Notes under the pieces: model-generated | Told to the model about the DNA's origin: nothing | The model's database searches: none | Seen by the model: the letters and a program-made list of their open reading frames with translations, nothing else | Shown here: piece by piece, positions 36,201 through 50,301 of the stretch | Layout of the letters: every line of letters starts with the position of its first letter | Position numbering within the stretch: the stretch's first letter is position 1 | Source: Fasciolopsis buskii | Taxonomy: Eukaryota; Platyhelminthes; Trematoda; Plagiorchiida; Fasciolidae | DNA: 64,000 bases | Reading direction: 5' to 3' | NCBI GenBank assembly: GCA_008360955.1 | Contig: LUCM01008148.1 | Coordinates: 62,001-126,000 of the forward strand | Translations under genes and position numbers: made by a program

Positions 36201-38869
36201 TTTAACATAGGATGTCTGAGAATGTACCGATAGTTGACAACGCTCACCTACACACACTTGGAAAAAACCTGGGAGTCCTCTGATTGTGTACAGTCTACGA
36301 AAGCACGCTGGTAAGTGGTTATGGCAAGGCTAGCTGGCGACCGGTGCCAAGGACAGAGTGGCCTTGGTAGAGTTAGATTCCATGTGTATGTGCGCGTGTA
36401 CGTATTAGATGATTTTCTGCTAACTCTGGACCGTTTTTTGGAGTCCAATCGGACGTGGATGAAGCTGCGGATCAAAGCTACGCCGAGGCAAACGGAATCG
36501 GTAGATTTGTAAAAGCTACAGTAACGCGATTTTAGGGTGAATAATATGTAACATGTACCCACTGGGTGAGTTCAGTTGATTTATGGGTGAATCACGTTGT
36601 AAAAAACAAGTTGCTTGTTCATTTGTTATTACAATTTACTGGTGCAGTTTACGTATCAGATCATTACCAATTACTTGCCAGATTCTCTAATTGTTTTGCT
36701 TTGATCTGGTAATTCTTGCGGGGGTTTGTCTAAGTGATCGAAGTGCTTGACCAGGCCTGCATGAGATCACCAGATTAACTAAGCGCAATGCCTCCAGACA
36801 GTTGCATTGATTCAACATTTACCTTTCCTCAAAATATTTTGTCATTACCATTTGAGTGCAAAACACGAAGCAGTTGGCCTTAGCTTAGGTTCGCATTCCA
36901 TAAAAAATGGAGCTCCGAACACGTCAAACGGTAACATTCAATACGGCCTCTACTAGGTATTTTCATCTGGTTTTCAGTTTTTCAAGACCAATACATCGAA
37001 CGTTAGCAAACTATCACAAGTCAAGCGCTGTCTCAACCTTCTAACAACCACTTTTTGGTCTACGAACATTAAGCAAGCACGGTATTCCAACCAAGCTAAA
37101 AGGTCAAAAACTAACAAACTACTAAAATCATTATATTGCAAATCAGAAAAAGGTGGTTTTGACTGAAACGTGTGCGCTCTGAGTGATATCGATTTTCTGC
37201 GTCTTACCTGAACAAGTAAAAGAATCTTTCGTCTACTGTGATTTCTCAGTATGAATTTGTGAGAGAGAAACTTTATTTTCGGTTATATGCGTCCGTTCCA
37301 GTTTGTGAAATCTCAATGGACTAACTATCGTGAACTGTCAATTAAGGTTACCGCTACTGAAGCACTCTCGATATTAAAATTGATCAACGTTGTTTTTTAA
37401 TAGGAGAAATTCGCAGGATTGGAAGTCCCGGTTGGACAGCTGATTAATTTTACGATGACCTACTCACTAGGGAAAAGTGCAACCAAGTAAAATAGCGCTT
37501 TGTTTTACGAAGAGTTCTTTACGATAACAAATCACGCGGGTTGAATCAAACTACCGATTTGTTACAAACACACCAGCTCACTCCTCCTGGGCGTCATTTG
37601 TTGTATGCTTTTTCACTCGTTCCGAGATACCCAGATCTGGTCGCCCGTCAGATCTAGATATACTCAGTTACTGGACCACATTCGTTACCGAACTCCACTT
37701 AGCGAATTTTTCGTGGTTTGGAAATTTTCAAAGGATTCGCCGAAGTCCACAACCAATGATCGTAAACAAAGACTCCTTAAATACGTATTTTTTCTAATTT
37801 CAACGGCAGTCGCCTAAGCTAACCAGTTTGAAGACAGCAAGGATAAAAGAATAAAGGTAGTTTAACTTACTTCAACAGCACCAAGGGAAAAATGGATCCA
37901 GACGACATACTGTATTCTCTCTATCAGGCATAAAGTATCAGCCCACACTAACGAGATCGAGACTAGAAGGTGAAAATCCAAAATTTATACCCTTAACCGA
38001 CTGGACTAGAATCGCCAACCATCCCGGTACCTGACTGACTGAGGCTAAATGACGAAGGATGAAAGCACGTGACATTCAGAGGATCCAAATGAGTATATTC
38101 ATCGGATGAAAAGAACACGCTGATCTCTTAAGATCAGTGAAATCCATGTTAAACAGCATGATTAAGAATTTTGCATTTTTGAAGAAATTTTCAGAAGATT
38201 TGAGAACGAGCAGTTGTGAATTTCGTCTTATTGCTGAACAAACCGTAAATGAGATTGTTCACAAAATATCCAAATGGTGGGTGGGCAGCACTGGATGTTT
38301 AGGTGTGCTACCTGCATTCTTTGTTCTCTTTCGCAAAACCTGTACGATAAGTAAAACTTACCTGTCATTGAATGATAGCTATCTCACCCCGCTTTGATAA
38401 CTTTTGGATATCACAATTACTTCAATTCAGGTTTGTCACACGAGAACGAAGGAAAGATAAACTGACTAGTCATCAGAGCTAGCATTTGCTGAGTCCGAAT
38501 TACTGTCATTTGATGGCATGAATATCTTAAATATTCTGTTTCTATTGGTGAACCAAAGACAATCGGCTCAAATGACAGGACAAACAAAACATAGAGCTTT
38601 GAAAAATTAACAGCAAAATCAGTCAAACGAGCTATATGTTGCTTTTTGTTACATGAGAATACCTGATTCTTGATGCCACTCAAACAGAACTGAAAACGTT
38701 TGGTCTGTTACAACACAGTCTCTCGTTAACGAATTTGTTCTACGATTCCGTGGTTAAAATCAATAGAGTGGTCTTTCCAAGAATTGTCATGATTTTGGCA
38801 CTATGGTCGCAAACAATTGGGAACAAGTTCAGAGAGTAGTACGACTGCCAAGTCAAGCCCTCTCGTTTT
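33228..38869. other. No supportable gene
   Basis: Short ORFs only. An acceptor near 36979 is followed by a short open frame (FSRPIHRTLANYHK) with no donor or homology. No RNA gene or mobile element recognised. Confidence 0.35.
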
Positions 38870-39205
38870 ATGCATGCAAATGTTTGCATTTATTACTCAC
38901 AACTTGGTGAAAAGATCATGCTTATGGGGAACTGTGGCGAAGGAGGAAAAGGAAAGATAAGAGATAGAGCTCACGACAGCACGATATTTTTTCCATAGTC
39001 AATCCTTAACCTGTTCGACAGTTCATCGCGGTCCATGGTTTAGCAATAGGCTAAGGACCATCCAATGACATAAATCGAAGTAACGGATAGACTTAGGGTA
39101 CCATACTTCTGGCTTTAAACTGAAAGGTATAACATACAAAATACTGAGACAAGCTGAAGACCTTGTAACTTACTAGGGACCTGCGCCCGGTTGTTCAGTA
39201 CATAC
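38870..39205. repeat. Dispersed repeat B, copy 2
   Basis: Partner of 30898-31212, with the landmarks listed there. This copy contains the longer spacer GTATAACATACAAAATACTG before the shared GACAAGC part. Confidence 0.5.
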
Positions 39206-40240
39206 GGGCCTTTGAGTGTGTGCAAACTTCCGGATTCCTTTCTCACTCAGTCAAGTAATCATGCTCATATAGCCCCAGTGTTTTTCCAATGCAGTAGCAT
39301 TAATATCGACATTTGTTGCATTTGTTTCGCTGCTATTTTCGATTAGGTCATTCCCCTAATCCTCTTGCCGTGTGCAGTTTGCATGTCTACTTCATACCCA
39401 AATTTGTCCTCTCTCAGTACTATCTCTGTTAGAGTTCCATGGGAGAATTTGCCTTTTGATGCTCACCCATAAATACAGTTTGGACGGGAATTATTCGTTG
39501 ATCTTGACACCTGTCTTCTCCTAATGTTTGCCATTCAAACCTGACTCGCCTTTTGTTTTCGTCTTCCTGTGGTCTACTTAGATTCTCTCATCATCCGTAT
39601 TGACTTTCCCTCACTGTACGTCGTTATCGCTAATCGAGTATCAGCCACTTTGGTCTATTTCGCCTTCGGCCTTCTGTGCGGTTTACCACCTTACTTTCTT
39701 TGGGTATCAAAGCCGGTTTATCCAGTCGGTACTTTTCCGATCACTCAACATCTGCTTTCCTCTGCTTCGAAAATTTGCTGGGAATCTGAATTATCACAGT
39801 CACTAGTTCTGAAATGTATCACCTATGACCCACACTGTGTCCTCTGATTGGATTGAGAAGCACACCGCCAGGGAGTCACTCAATAAATGGAAGAAGCCCA
39901 ACTCTTCACAACAAATAACGATGGGCCATATATTTAGTATGCCGACGGTGTTCTCTAATAAGATTTTCGCCCCGTGCCCCAGACTGTCTACAAAAGATTG
40001 CTGGGCACACATGAAATATAATATGACCTTTGGGAGGAATACGGATCACCAGAACAAAATGTGGTTCAGTTTCTACTGGTGGTTTGAGTTATGGAGATCT
40101 GTTTGTTACCTTGAATCTGTCCCGAGTGGGGTATGCACCGTAAGTCCGACGGCTAGCGTGTAATGAGTGAGGAAAGTATCTACACCAGCAATAAGAGGCT
40201 GTCAATAAAAACGAGGCTGCTCATGTTCGGAAAGATTACA
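39206..40240 (+). other. Pyrimidine-rich segment, possible retroelement piece
   Basis: The plus strand from about 39210 to 39800 is strongly pyrimidine-rich, unlike its surroundings, and two overlapping frames are open. It is followed by AATAAA-type signals near 39880 and 40205. I suspect part of a retroelement (for example an LTR), but no second copy lies in this window and no termini could be placed. Confidence 0.2.
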
Positions 40241-42612
40241 GTCCTCTAGGTGACAGCGCTACTTTTCTTTGACGTCAAGAACTAGGGCGCGGAGAAAAAC
40301 AAATTTGAATACTGTGTCACGGAAATAAGCAAATTTTGCTATTGCCACTCGGGGTAGATAAACAAAAGAAAATCGTGTATAGTCGGCCAATAGGGATAGG
40401 CTTTACTACATAGTGAATATTATGGTTATTATTAAAGATTTGACTTTCAGGACGACTAAAATCACCCGAAAATTTGCACATTATGTGGTGGTCCAAGTTT
40501 CATAATCCTAATAGTGTACATTTAGTTTCCTAGTGTGTCGAACTAAGCAGTAGACAAGTAAGGGATCACATTTCGTCCGATAAACTATCTGGATTTCATT
40601 CCACGTCACTGGTTCAGGGTATATCGTCCTGGACACCGTCACTAAAAGTTCATTGTTGTCGACACTATTTTCCTTCTTAAGAAAGGACCTAGAAAACGCT
40701 TGGTAAGCTCAGCTCGACTAAAAAATATTCGGCAGGTGCATCGTTTTTGATTGCACATCAACAGTTGACAATATCACTAACTGTTGAATTCATTCTTCCG
40801 TCATATATATATCCCTATGGGTCAGCAAATTCGGCACCTATCAAATTTAAGGCCAATCGCAGTGTAGTACAAGATAGCACAATGTTCGATCATCCATCAC
40901 CGAGATTCGTTAACGCCCCTGATGTTGACCTACGATGGCCACCGTGATATTCACTGTATTTCGTTGGCACAGAATCCGTGTCTTCCCATGTTTGCTGTCT
41001 GATTCAGCTCCGATTGGATTGGTCAGTCGAACGCAGCGGTGATGCTGACTTCATACCCCTGATTTATCGGGAGGAATTTTCACATTTCGCCAGCGTTATT
41101 TGAGGAAAGTTGCAAAACGTGTGGAAGTCTTTTTCAAAATTAGAATTTTAGTTATTCAATATAGAGAATTCGAACTTTGTTTAGGTCAATTAGTCAATAG
41201 TCCTTTGTGACGTGCATGAAAAATCGTTGACTGGTAGAAACGCCCTGAGAATAACCGTCTTCATCGTGCGGTACTGAGAACACTTTGTATCGTTAGGCTA
41301 ATGTGAAATTAACTTTCTGGCTCACGAACGAAGAATTTAATCACTCTGGTCGTGGTTTAAAGTCACTGCGAATGGACGCACGTTACTTTTGCATATCGTT
41401 CGTGAGCTAACTGTATCACGCTGTGGCGTTAGAAGTTTTGCGGTTTTGATTTTGAGCAAACTATGGATAAATCTAAAATTGCAAATGATTTAAAGTTAAC
41501 CTGTTTTTTTGTGCCTAAGGTTGACATTTTTACGAAGTCATAATCACCAAAACTGATGTAATCAACCGCCCCCTGAGGTGAGATTGTGGTTGGGAACCGA
41601 TCACGGTTCCATCAGGGTCGATAATCCAATGTACCCAGCACAAACCCACAGTCCCATTTTACAAACCTGTTTCCGGCTGACAGTCAAGCATATAAGGTCT
41701 CTTTGGTTGTTGTTAGCAAAACGTTTACCACATAGGGAGCACAGTTTTTGCAGTATGATTCAACCGGATTCACAAGGAGTACTGGTCGTAGTTAGAATCA
41801 AATCAACCCAATTATTAATCAGATCAAAATTATTCGTATAAGAATATGAGGTTCTTAGAATTGTTCACTTTTTGGTAGCAAAGCCGAAATAGATAATAAA
41901 AGAACTGCTTTTTTTTCAAACCTGTTTTGAATCATCAACGATGAGCAACCAGGGTGCCTAAATTGGAAGACGAATCCGGAACGAATGTTTGTTAGCAAAA
42001 GGCTTTAGTCTTCGTGCGAGTCCGATAAGCCGACAAAAGAGTAACGGGTGGATATTGTAGTATGTGATGAAGTTCAGTAAATTTTGAGGGCTTCGTTGGG
42101 TACCGAAAAAGCTAAGGAGTTTTTCTTACCACCGCCCGTCCTATACGGGTGAGTTGGATATGCACCAGTGACAATTAAGGAAAACAGTGAAACAGTTGTA
42201 CAGGGCTTCCATGATTTCCTATCATAAAGTTCAGTAGTAATATCGCATAATAACTGATTTTTCATTTGATTTTATTAATTGCAATCTCATGGTCATCAGT
42301 TTCCATAGACCCTCGTGTGTTTCGATGATCTTGACAATTTGCTCGACAACCGAGGCTCACCTATCACTGCCAATACATATGGAGCTGTCAGGTGACGTGC
42401 GTCATGCTCACATTCTACAATGGATGATGAGTTTCATTTTAGTTGACATTTCGTAGTAACTTTTTCTGTTGTCTGAATTGTTTGCATATGATATATCATG
42501 TGAGTTATATTCGTAGTCTATGGCCACGGAGTACCCGTTTGCAAGCGCGCTTAGTAGCGTACATTTTATGCTTTGGAACACCAGTTCAAACCCGAAGAGA
42601 AGTATTTGCACG
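40241..42612. other. No supportable gene
   Basis: Short ORFs without recognised motifs. Confidence 0.35.
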
Positions 42613-42651
42613 ATAATAATTAATAATTAATTAATTAATTAATTAATAATT
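42613..42651. repeat. (TTAA)n microsatellite
   Basis: Repeated ATTA/TTAA units, interrupted by ATAAT at both ends. Confidence 0.85.
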
Positions 42652-43669
42652 GAAGGACTCTCAACCAAATACATCTGCAAAATTAAAGTATCTCAATTTC
42701 TAAAGAACCTTATCTGACCTAATAACCAATTCTCAAAGAAAGCAAACCTCTCCATCTCTAGGCGAGCTGCACATGAAAAACAATCATTTTGAAAGTCACC
42801 GTACGCTTATAAGCGCTTTAAATCCAGACAACAACTGGGTTCTCACTAAATCTGCCGAGTTGTCGACCGCGAATTCCTTTTCTCGGACTAATTTATTTGA
42901 ATACGAAAATATGATCTCGTCACAAGAAACGGATTAATTTAGGGAGGTGATTCAAAAAATATCTCAGAAATTGCGGAGCTTGGAGGAATTCCTCATTATT
43001 TTATGGCACCAGGAACGAACTATTTCCGCTTTCTGGCCTCATTTACGTCGCTGAAGATTGACTTAAACAACATCTTGCAAAATAGTTTAATACGGTTGTT
43101 TTTATATTTCATTAGTTAATCAGCAACCGTGTTTGCTGTTCTTGGTCTTCTCGTATGTCGAACTGGTGATTCAAAACCTTTATCGACCGAACCCACGTAG
43201 AAGTGCTAGCGATTGATCAATTAGCGCGGGAGGAAGTTGGCTATTAGTGATAAACAACAGCTGTAATTTTCAGCTATCGCGCAAAATATCTCCAAAACTT
43301 AGGTTTCAAGTTGTTAGCCAGGAAATAGGAAGGTATGTTATTATGACTCCAATTTTTATGTGATTTATTCTGAATTTTTGAGTGTAAACAAACCAGTGAC
43401 TACTTATCACATCTCGCATCATGGGCAAGTGAGTAAATTCAGTGAAAAAAACAATTGGTTTCCCACACATTTCTGACGAAAATCAATGGGTAGATGTCAA
43501 CCACTTTAAAACATCCCGCATTGTGAAGGTTGGAAATTAACTTCGTGCTTTAAAACCGGTAAAGCTATCCAGTTTATTCCCACCACACTCATTGCTAAAC
43601 ATCACTCTCTGAATGCAGTTTGTGGTTAAACTCGCCTAATTCATTTACGACAAACGTAGAGAAGTTGGC
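42652..43669. other. No supportable gene
   Basis: Unique-looking DNA before the tandem array. Confidence 0.35.
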
Positions 43670-46600
43670 TACACGCAGAGATTCACACAAAAAATCAAAC
43701 AAAAAATCACTCACTCAAGCAGTTACAAAGCAGACCTACTCACTCACGCACGCACTCACTCACTACAAAGCAAGCTTATTCACTTACCCAAGAACTCACT
43801 TTTTCAATAACTCACAGATTCGCAGAATCACTCACTCCCTCAATCACAAACCCAACTGATACACTCAAAACTGAATTCCTTCACTCACAATCTAAAACGC
43901 ACAATCACACAATCAGTATTACGCAATCGCTCACAAACTGACTCATTCCTAAAGCAAACTCATAAAGACACTTACTAAAAAGAAAGAAGAAAGCAAACCC
44001 AGCCAGTCAAGCACACAACCACTCGCACTCACTCGCCCACACATTTCCGTTCTCACAAACGCAAACACAGCATCATTAACACACAAGTCGAACTAATTGC
44101 ACACCCAATCACTCAATAAATCAATTTCTCACTCACAAAATGAACTCACAAACTCACTACATCATCCACACGCCCACACACACCCACTCGCTCAGCCACT
44201 CACCCGCGCAATCACTCACAAATTCACCCACGCAATCAATCAGTCACTCAATCACACAACCACTCAAACAGTAACTCATCAGTTCAGTCACTCACTCGTA
44301 AAACGAACTAATCTTATACTAAATCACAAAGTGAACTCATGCCATCTAACATTCATAACCGAACTCACACAACCATTCTTGAAGCAAACACCCTCACCCT
44401 ACCAGACGCATATTCACTCACTCACGAAGCGAAAACACTCATTCAAAATGCAAAGTCAGTCGCGAACTCAGGTACCCAGTCATGTATTCAGTTACTCACA
44501 GAGTAAAATCACTCACTCACGTACAATGTGACCTGAATCAATCAGTCATTCACCAATTCACTCAGTCAGTCAGTTATTCATTAACTCAAACCCTCATTCT
44601 CATAGCGAATCAACCCTCTCTCTCATATGCACACTCAGTCACTCACTCACTGACGCAACCTCTCTCCGCCGTTCACTCCGTCACAAAGCAAACCCACTCA
44701 CATTCAAGATGTAAGCCTACTTGCACAGTAACTCAAAACCCACTTAATCACTCCACATCAAATTCACACAATCATTCCCAAAGCGAACAACTTCACCAAA
44801 TCACAAACATAATCGCTCACAAGCAAAGCGGACTCACCCACTCACTACCTTATTTACCCACTCATTCACTCACTTCCAGGACAAACTCACCCACATACCC
44901 ATTCCCTTCCTTAATCACTTGTTCACTAACTCACTGATTCACTCACGCCCAGACTTACTCAGTCACAAGCAGAACTTACCCAAGCGCTAACTGGCTTACT
45001 CAAACAATCAGTCACTCTAAAAGTGATTTAAATTATTCACTTTTTCAGCCATTCAGTAATCAAATTCAGCCCCTCAATCAAAGTGGGAATGCGCTCATTC
45101 ACAGACTCACCCACTCACTCACGCACTCACTAAACTAGCTGACTGGCTGACTGATTGACAGACACTCACTCATGCATTCATTCATTTACTCATTCACCCA
45201 CTCATTCAATCAATCAATCAATCAATCAGTCAACCAATCAGTCAACCAACCACATGGTGATCTCACTCACTCACAAAGCAAACTCATTCACACAGTTACT
45301 GAAAATCGAACTCAAAATTATTCACATAAGGACTAAATTCACTCAGTCAGTCAGTTATTCGCAAAACAAACTCTCCCACTTAGTCAATCACTCACGCAGG
45401 CACTCACTTTTCACTCACTCATTCACACACCCAGTCATTTCGTGACTCATTCACTCCTGTCTCACTCACCCATTCACCCGCTCACTCACTTGCATAGTCA
45501 GCTTACTCACAAAGCGAAATAACTCACTCAGTCACCCAAACACAAGACGAACTAATTCAATCACCCCATCAGTGAATTACTCAGTCACAAAGTGAACTCA
45601 CCCACTCACTCAAACATTCACCTGCAAACCAAACTACATCACTGACAAAGAGAAGGTATTCACACATCATCCCACCAATCAAACTCACTCAGTCACTCAA
45701 AATAGAACTCACTCAATTAATCACTCGAAAACCAAACTCACGCAATCACTGCCAAACTGAATACCGACACGCACACAAACTCGCAGAGTCAAAAAGCCAG
45801 TACACTGATTCACTCATAAATCGAACACATGGACTCACTCACTCATTCATACATTCATCCACGAATCAGAACCACTTACTGTTTCACTCACTCAGTCAAT
45901 CAGTAAAACACTTCAATCACCCCCACACACACTAATTCACTAACTCATTCCCTCGCAATTTGAACTAAATCATGCATTCACACAGATAATAAATCACTCA
46001 GTCAATCGCTTACTAAATCACTCATTCACAAAGAGAATTCAATCGGTCACTTGCACACTAGGCCACAGAATAATCACACACTGACTCACGCACACACTCA
46101 ATCACAAATTAAACTCACTCAGTCACTCACTCACAACGTAAACCTACTCACACACTATTACACAAATCGAAATCATTCAATCAGTCAATCAAATTCCAGC
46201 TCATAATGTTACTGACCTCACGAAAACAGTCATTCACTCACAAGCACACAAACTCACGCAGTCAAAAACGATTATATCCACACCCTCATTCGCTCAAAAG
46301 GCGAACGCACTCAATCAATTAGCAGGCAAGCTAACACTCACCCAATCACTTAGCGAAGCCACTCAATTACTCAGTCACTCACCCACTCAATCACTAAACT
46401 AGCTGACTCACAAAGCGGAATGAATTATCCACTCACTCACATAGGGGACACGCTGACTAACAAGATGGAAGAAATGGACCACTCACAGACCGAACGCTCT
46501 CATGTACTAACAAAATTCTCTTACAAACCAAACTTACTCACTCACAAAGTCACAATGTGGAATCAAACATTCAGTCAGTCACTTAGTCCCTAGCTTGCTC

Positions 46601-47490
46601 GTAAACATACTCTGTCAAACATGCAACCGCTGAATCACAATGACGACCTATAGACTCCACTACTCACTCAACCAACGAACCACAAAGCGAGGTCAAATGT
46701 AAATCAAAATCAATCACTCCTTCACACACTCACTAACTTAATCAAAAAACGTCAACACGTTCAATCATCCACTCACTCACTCACTCACTCACTCACTCAC
46801 NGAACGCTCTCATGTACTAACAAAATTCTCTTACAAACCAAACTTACTCACTCACAAAGTCACAATGTGGAATCAAACATTCAGTCGGTCACTTAGTCCC
46901 TAGCTTGCTCGTAAACATACTCTGTCAAACATGCAACCGCTGAATCACAATGACGACCTATAAACTCAACTACTCACTCAACCAACGAACCACAAAGCGA
47001 GGTCAAATGTAAATCAAAATCAATCACTCCTTCACACACTCACTAACTTAATCAAAAAACGTCAACACGTTCAATCATCCACTCACTCACTCACTCACTC
47101 ACTCACTCACTCACCCACTCCCTCACTCACTCGCTGGCTCACACAGACGCGCAAACTTTCACTCACCCATTGATTCAATCATTCATTCCTTCACACAGTC
47201 ACTCAGTCAATGAGAGAGAAAAGTCAACCACTCATGCCCACACCCATTAACTTATTTACTCACTCGTAAAGCGAACTCAATCCCTCAACTGCTCACTTAC
47301 CCGAACACACTCACACTCACTAAGTAAGTTATCACAATCACTGACTAAGCCACCAAGGGGAAAAATCGCCCACAAATCCAGCTCGATCATAAATCCACTC
47401 ACCTACTCACCCAGTCACTTAGTAGCTCACTCACTCATTGATTCACAAAGCGAACACTCTCGCGCCCACTCACTCAGGCATTCAAACGTT
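43670..47490 (+). repeat. Degenerate (TCAC)n satellite array with interspersed unit
   Basis: About 3.8 kb dominated by TCAC, TCAA, TCAG and TCAT tetramers on the plus strand, with perfect TCAC runs near 46775-46800 and 47085-47115 and a CAAT run near 45205-45225. A second unit of the form CACAAAGCGAACTCAC recurs, for example near 44331, 44406, 45275, 45506, 45589, 46410, 47265 and 47445. The strand is very poor in G. Pure TCAC repeats have no stop codons, which explains open stretches reading THSLTHSL; these are not genes. The array includes an apparent assembly duplication (46492-47110). Confidence 0.9.
46492..47110. repeat. 309-bp direct duplication flanking a single N
   Basis: 46492-46800 and 46802-47110 are nearly identical, with only three or so base differences (CAGTCAGTC/CAGTCGGTC, TATAGACTCCACT/TATAAACTCAACT). 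The lone N at 46801 is exactly between them, and each copy ends in a TCAC run. This is what two overlapping contig ends left unmerged would look like. Confidence 0.85.
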
Positions 47491-50301
47491 TACCGTGAAC
47501 GTTGCAATCTCTCCAGCTTTCTGTTCTTGTGGTTGCAGATGTTTGAACTATAAGTTTAGCTTTTCGTCTCAGAGTTAATGACTTTAACCAGGCTCCAACT
47601 AGCGAAAAATACGCACGACAGTTTTCTCGATTAAAACACGTATCTTTTCAACGGAATGGAAAACTGCAATTTCGATAAGCGAGCTGCAATAGTGTGTATT
47701 TCTTATTCTCACAATTGCTCGGTCCTACGGGACGTGGGGCGGTCAGGCAAACAAGTGCGTTCATCTCTCAGTGGAAAAGCCACTCAATCGATTAGCAAAT
47801 AATCAATGGATAATCGGGTATATGCAAGTGTTTTTCCAGGGAGAAACTGAGGAAAACACATGGGTTAGAAATGGCATAATACATATTTCGGGTAGATCAA
47901 TAAATTAGGCTGATCAGAATTCATGTCTGATTTGATCAAACAGCCACCACAAAAACCAATGTAGCAAAAAACAGAGGTGAGGCGATGCGTACTACTGCAT
48001 TCATTCTCTTTAGTTGTGGAAAAGCATCAACTAACTTCGAATCGCCTCGTTTATTGGCTTCAAACACCGAATTTTTACACGATGAGCCCATTGCTACGAA
48101 ATTGTCCTGTCATACATCACTGGAGTGGTGTATGGTTATTGGCCAGTTTGATAATTTTCTCGCCAAACTCTAATTTTGGCCAAACTGTTTGTCGGTGTTG
48201 AAATATTTTTTCTGTGTGATCAACTTAGTGTCCCTGAATCTCGATCGGCCTGATATTAAGCCATCTGATTACGAAAGAGCGCACTATTCTGCCGTTAACT
48301 TTGAACGAAAGCCCCTGACAACTTAGTGAATCACCATATGCGTACTTGGCAACTACTCAAAACAAGTATGGAAAAAGAATTTCATCTTTTGGTTCAAGGA
48401 TGAAGGGAGGAATTCTTAAAAAGGGAATGTCAAATCTAACCAAGGGTGGAATAGTAATATTTTGTTGGTACGAAAAGTTATACTTTTGAAAATCCAGTAT
48501 TCTTCCAACGACAATCTCAATCTGACACTTCGATATTTTGAGAAACAACAACAGAGCATTGGTTTTATCGCCTATTAGTTTTTCGCTTTAATCAGTAAGA
48601 AATCCTATGTCATCTGGTCCTGTAGGTATTGTCAGAGGCTGGCAACTGAAGTGACGTTGCCACAAGCACTTCATATTAAAAATTGAAGATTGTCATCGCT
48701 TCGATTGCAGTTTCCGTCGTCTCAATAGAATCCTGTAAAAAATTATGTATGAGATTTCTTCAATCACGGGTTTTTAGGCAGCATCATATTTTTTGGCAAC
48801 GGCTCAGGTAAATGTTTTGCCGTTTCGTCCTTTTGAAAAATCATTTTAATCTGGCCGATCATTTGCGACACTTTCTTCTGCCCAGCTTGCTGAAGAGTGC
48901 AGAACAAAAGTAACCGATCCAACTGGAACAAGTACACAACATTAGGTTTCCTGTCGAAAGTTGCTGATCGACTGAAGAAGTTCGCGTGTAGGGACTACCG
49001 CTGAGTAACTCCCAAAGTACAGTGTCCGTGACCTAGACGACCGACACCGTCTAAATTAGCCGTAACAGGCGGAGTACAAGAGCAGGTCTGTTAGATTGAA
49101 TAACCTGTTTGCCGTAAAGGAGCTGCTTCATCTGATTAGAATGTGGCACTCAGATAGGTAAGACGGATGGCTTTCAAAGTAACTCGGCCGGATATTTTCG
49201 CGAATCATTTGGTTGTGGGTCCTGGATTTCTTATGACAATCCCCGTTCCTAACTAATAAACAGAATGACTGGAGAGCAGATAAAGCTCCTAAAGTAATTG
49301 GTGGTACTGAAAGATAAAGCAAAGGGGGCCTTTTACAGCTACTCACTTATGAGTTTCGCTTCCATTGTGAGCTGTTATGGTAATTTTCTGATCCCATGAG
49401 ACATCTCGAGACTAAGCGTTCTTAGCAAGTTTCGTCACAGACCACAGTTCACTTTAATTGGAATCCTATCAATGTGCGCACAGTATTAGCCGAATTCTTC
49501 TTGTTTCATATGGCCATGTACTGTTCGTCCAAACTAACCAATTCATCAAATATTATGGTTAGCTATGAACGTTTGGATTTAATTCGGTGAACTTTCCATC
49601 AGTGAGCCGTATACTGTTTTATCCAATCAAGATCAATTTGATTCTAACAAGCGTCCAGATTCTCATAGGAATATATGCAACTTGCTGTAGACTTCCATGG
49701 TTATTTGTGCTCGCCACCGTAATCTGCAGATATATTTTTCAGTGCTGAACTCCACTCGATCTGCTATCTAAGAGAAGAACAGTAGGGTTGTATTATTAAG
49801 ATTTATAGGTCTAGGGTCAGTCTAATACCCAATTTAACGAAAGTAATTTTGTCCTTAGAAATCGTCAGGTGATGTAATGGAACAATCTCTACTTCTTATT
49901 ACTTTACACTTAATTCGGCAAACCTCGAAGCCTAGACAATGGTTAAATGTCATGCATGTGATTCAACATTTTTAGTTGAACGTTAGACTCACTGAGAGGC
50001 ACTTCTGTAAGATTCAGTTGGTGTGATTTGAGGCACTGTGCCGTTTATCTAAACCAGCCACTATGAATCATATAAAGACTCCGTACTGCTCATGATCAAC
50101 CCAGATGTGCTCACCTATTGATCACCTATTGAATGGTGCCTGATTTCATTAGTATATTTTAATTGATCAAGGACTGTAAGCAACCACCAAAGCTGGTTTA
50201 ATGATCTACGGAGGTCTTTTGGGAATCAGCTTAGTGGTGAACAATGGTTATCAGCGATCTTATGCCCCATCGCTTTCTGACGATGGAAAATTTCTTTTCA
50301 G
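47491..50301. other. No supportable gene
   Basis: Two very small splice-framed segments were seen: 24 bases after TGTTTTTCCAG near 47840 (GETEENTW), and 26 bases near 48783 before GTAAAT (IIFFGNGS). Both are too short to call. Confidence 0.3.

Noticed and set aside
39803..40163. Overlapping ORFs on both strands
   Set aside because: No motif, and one contradicts the other. Probably chance in a less AT-rich segment.
43620..45445. Several ORFs of 79-151 codons in the TCAC region
   Set aside because: Their peptides are THSLTHSL-like translations of the tetranucleotide array, which lacks stop codons in every plus-strand frame.
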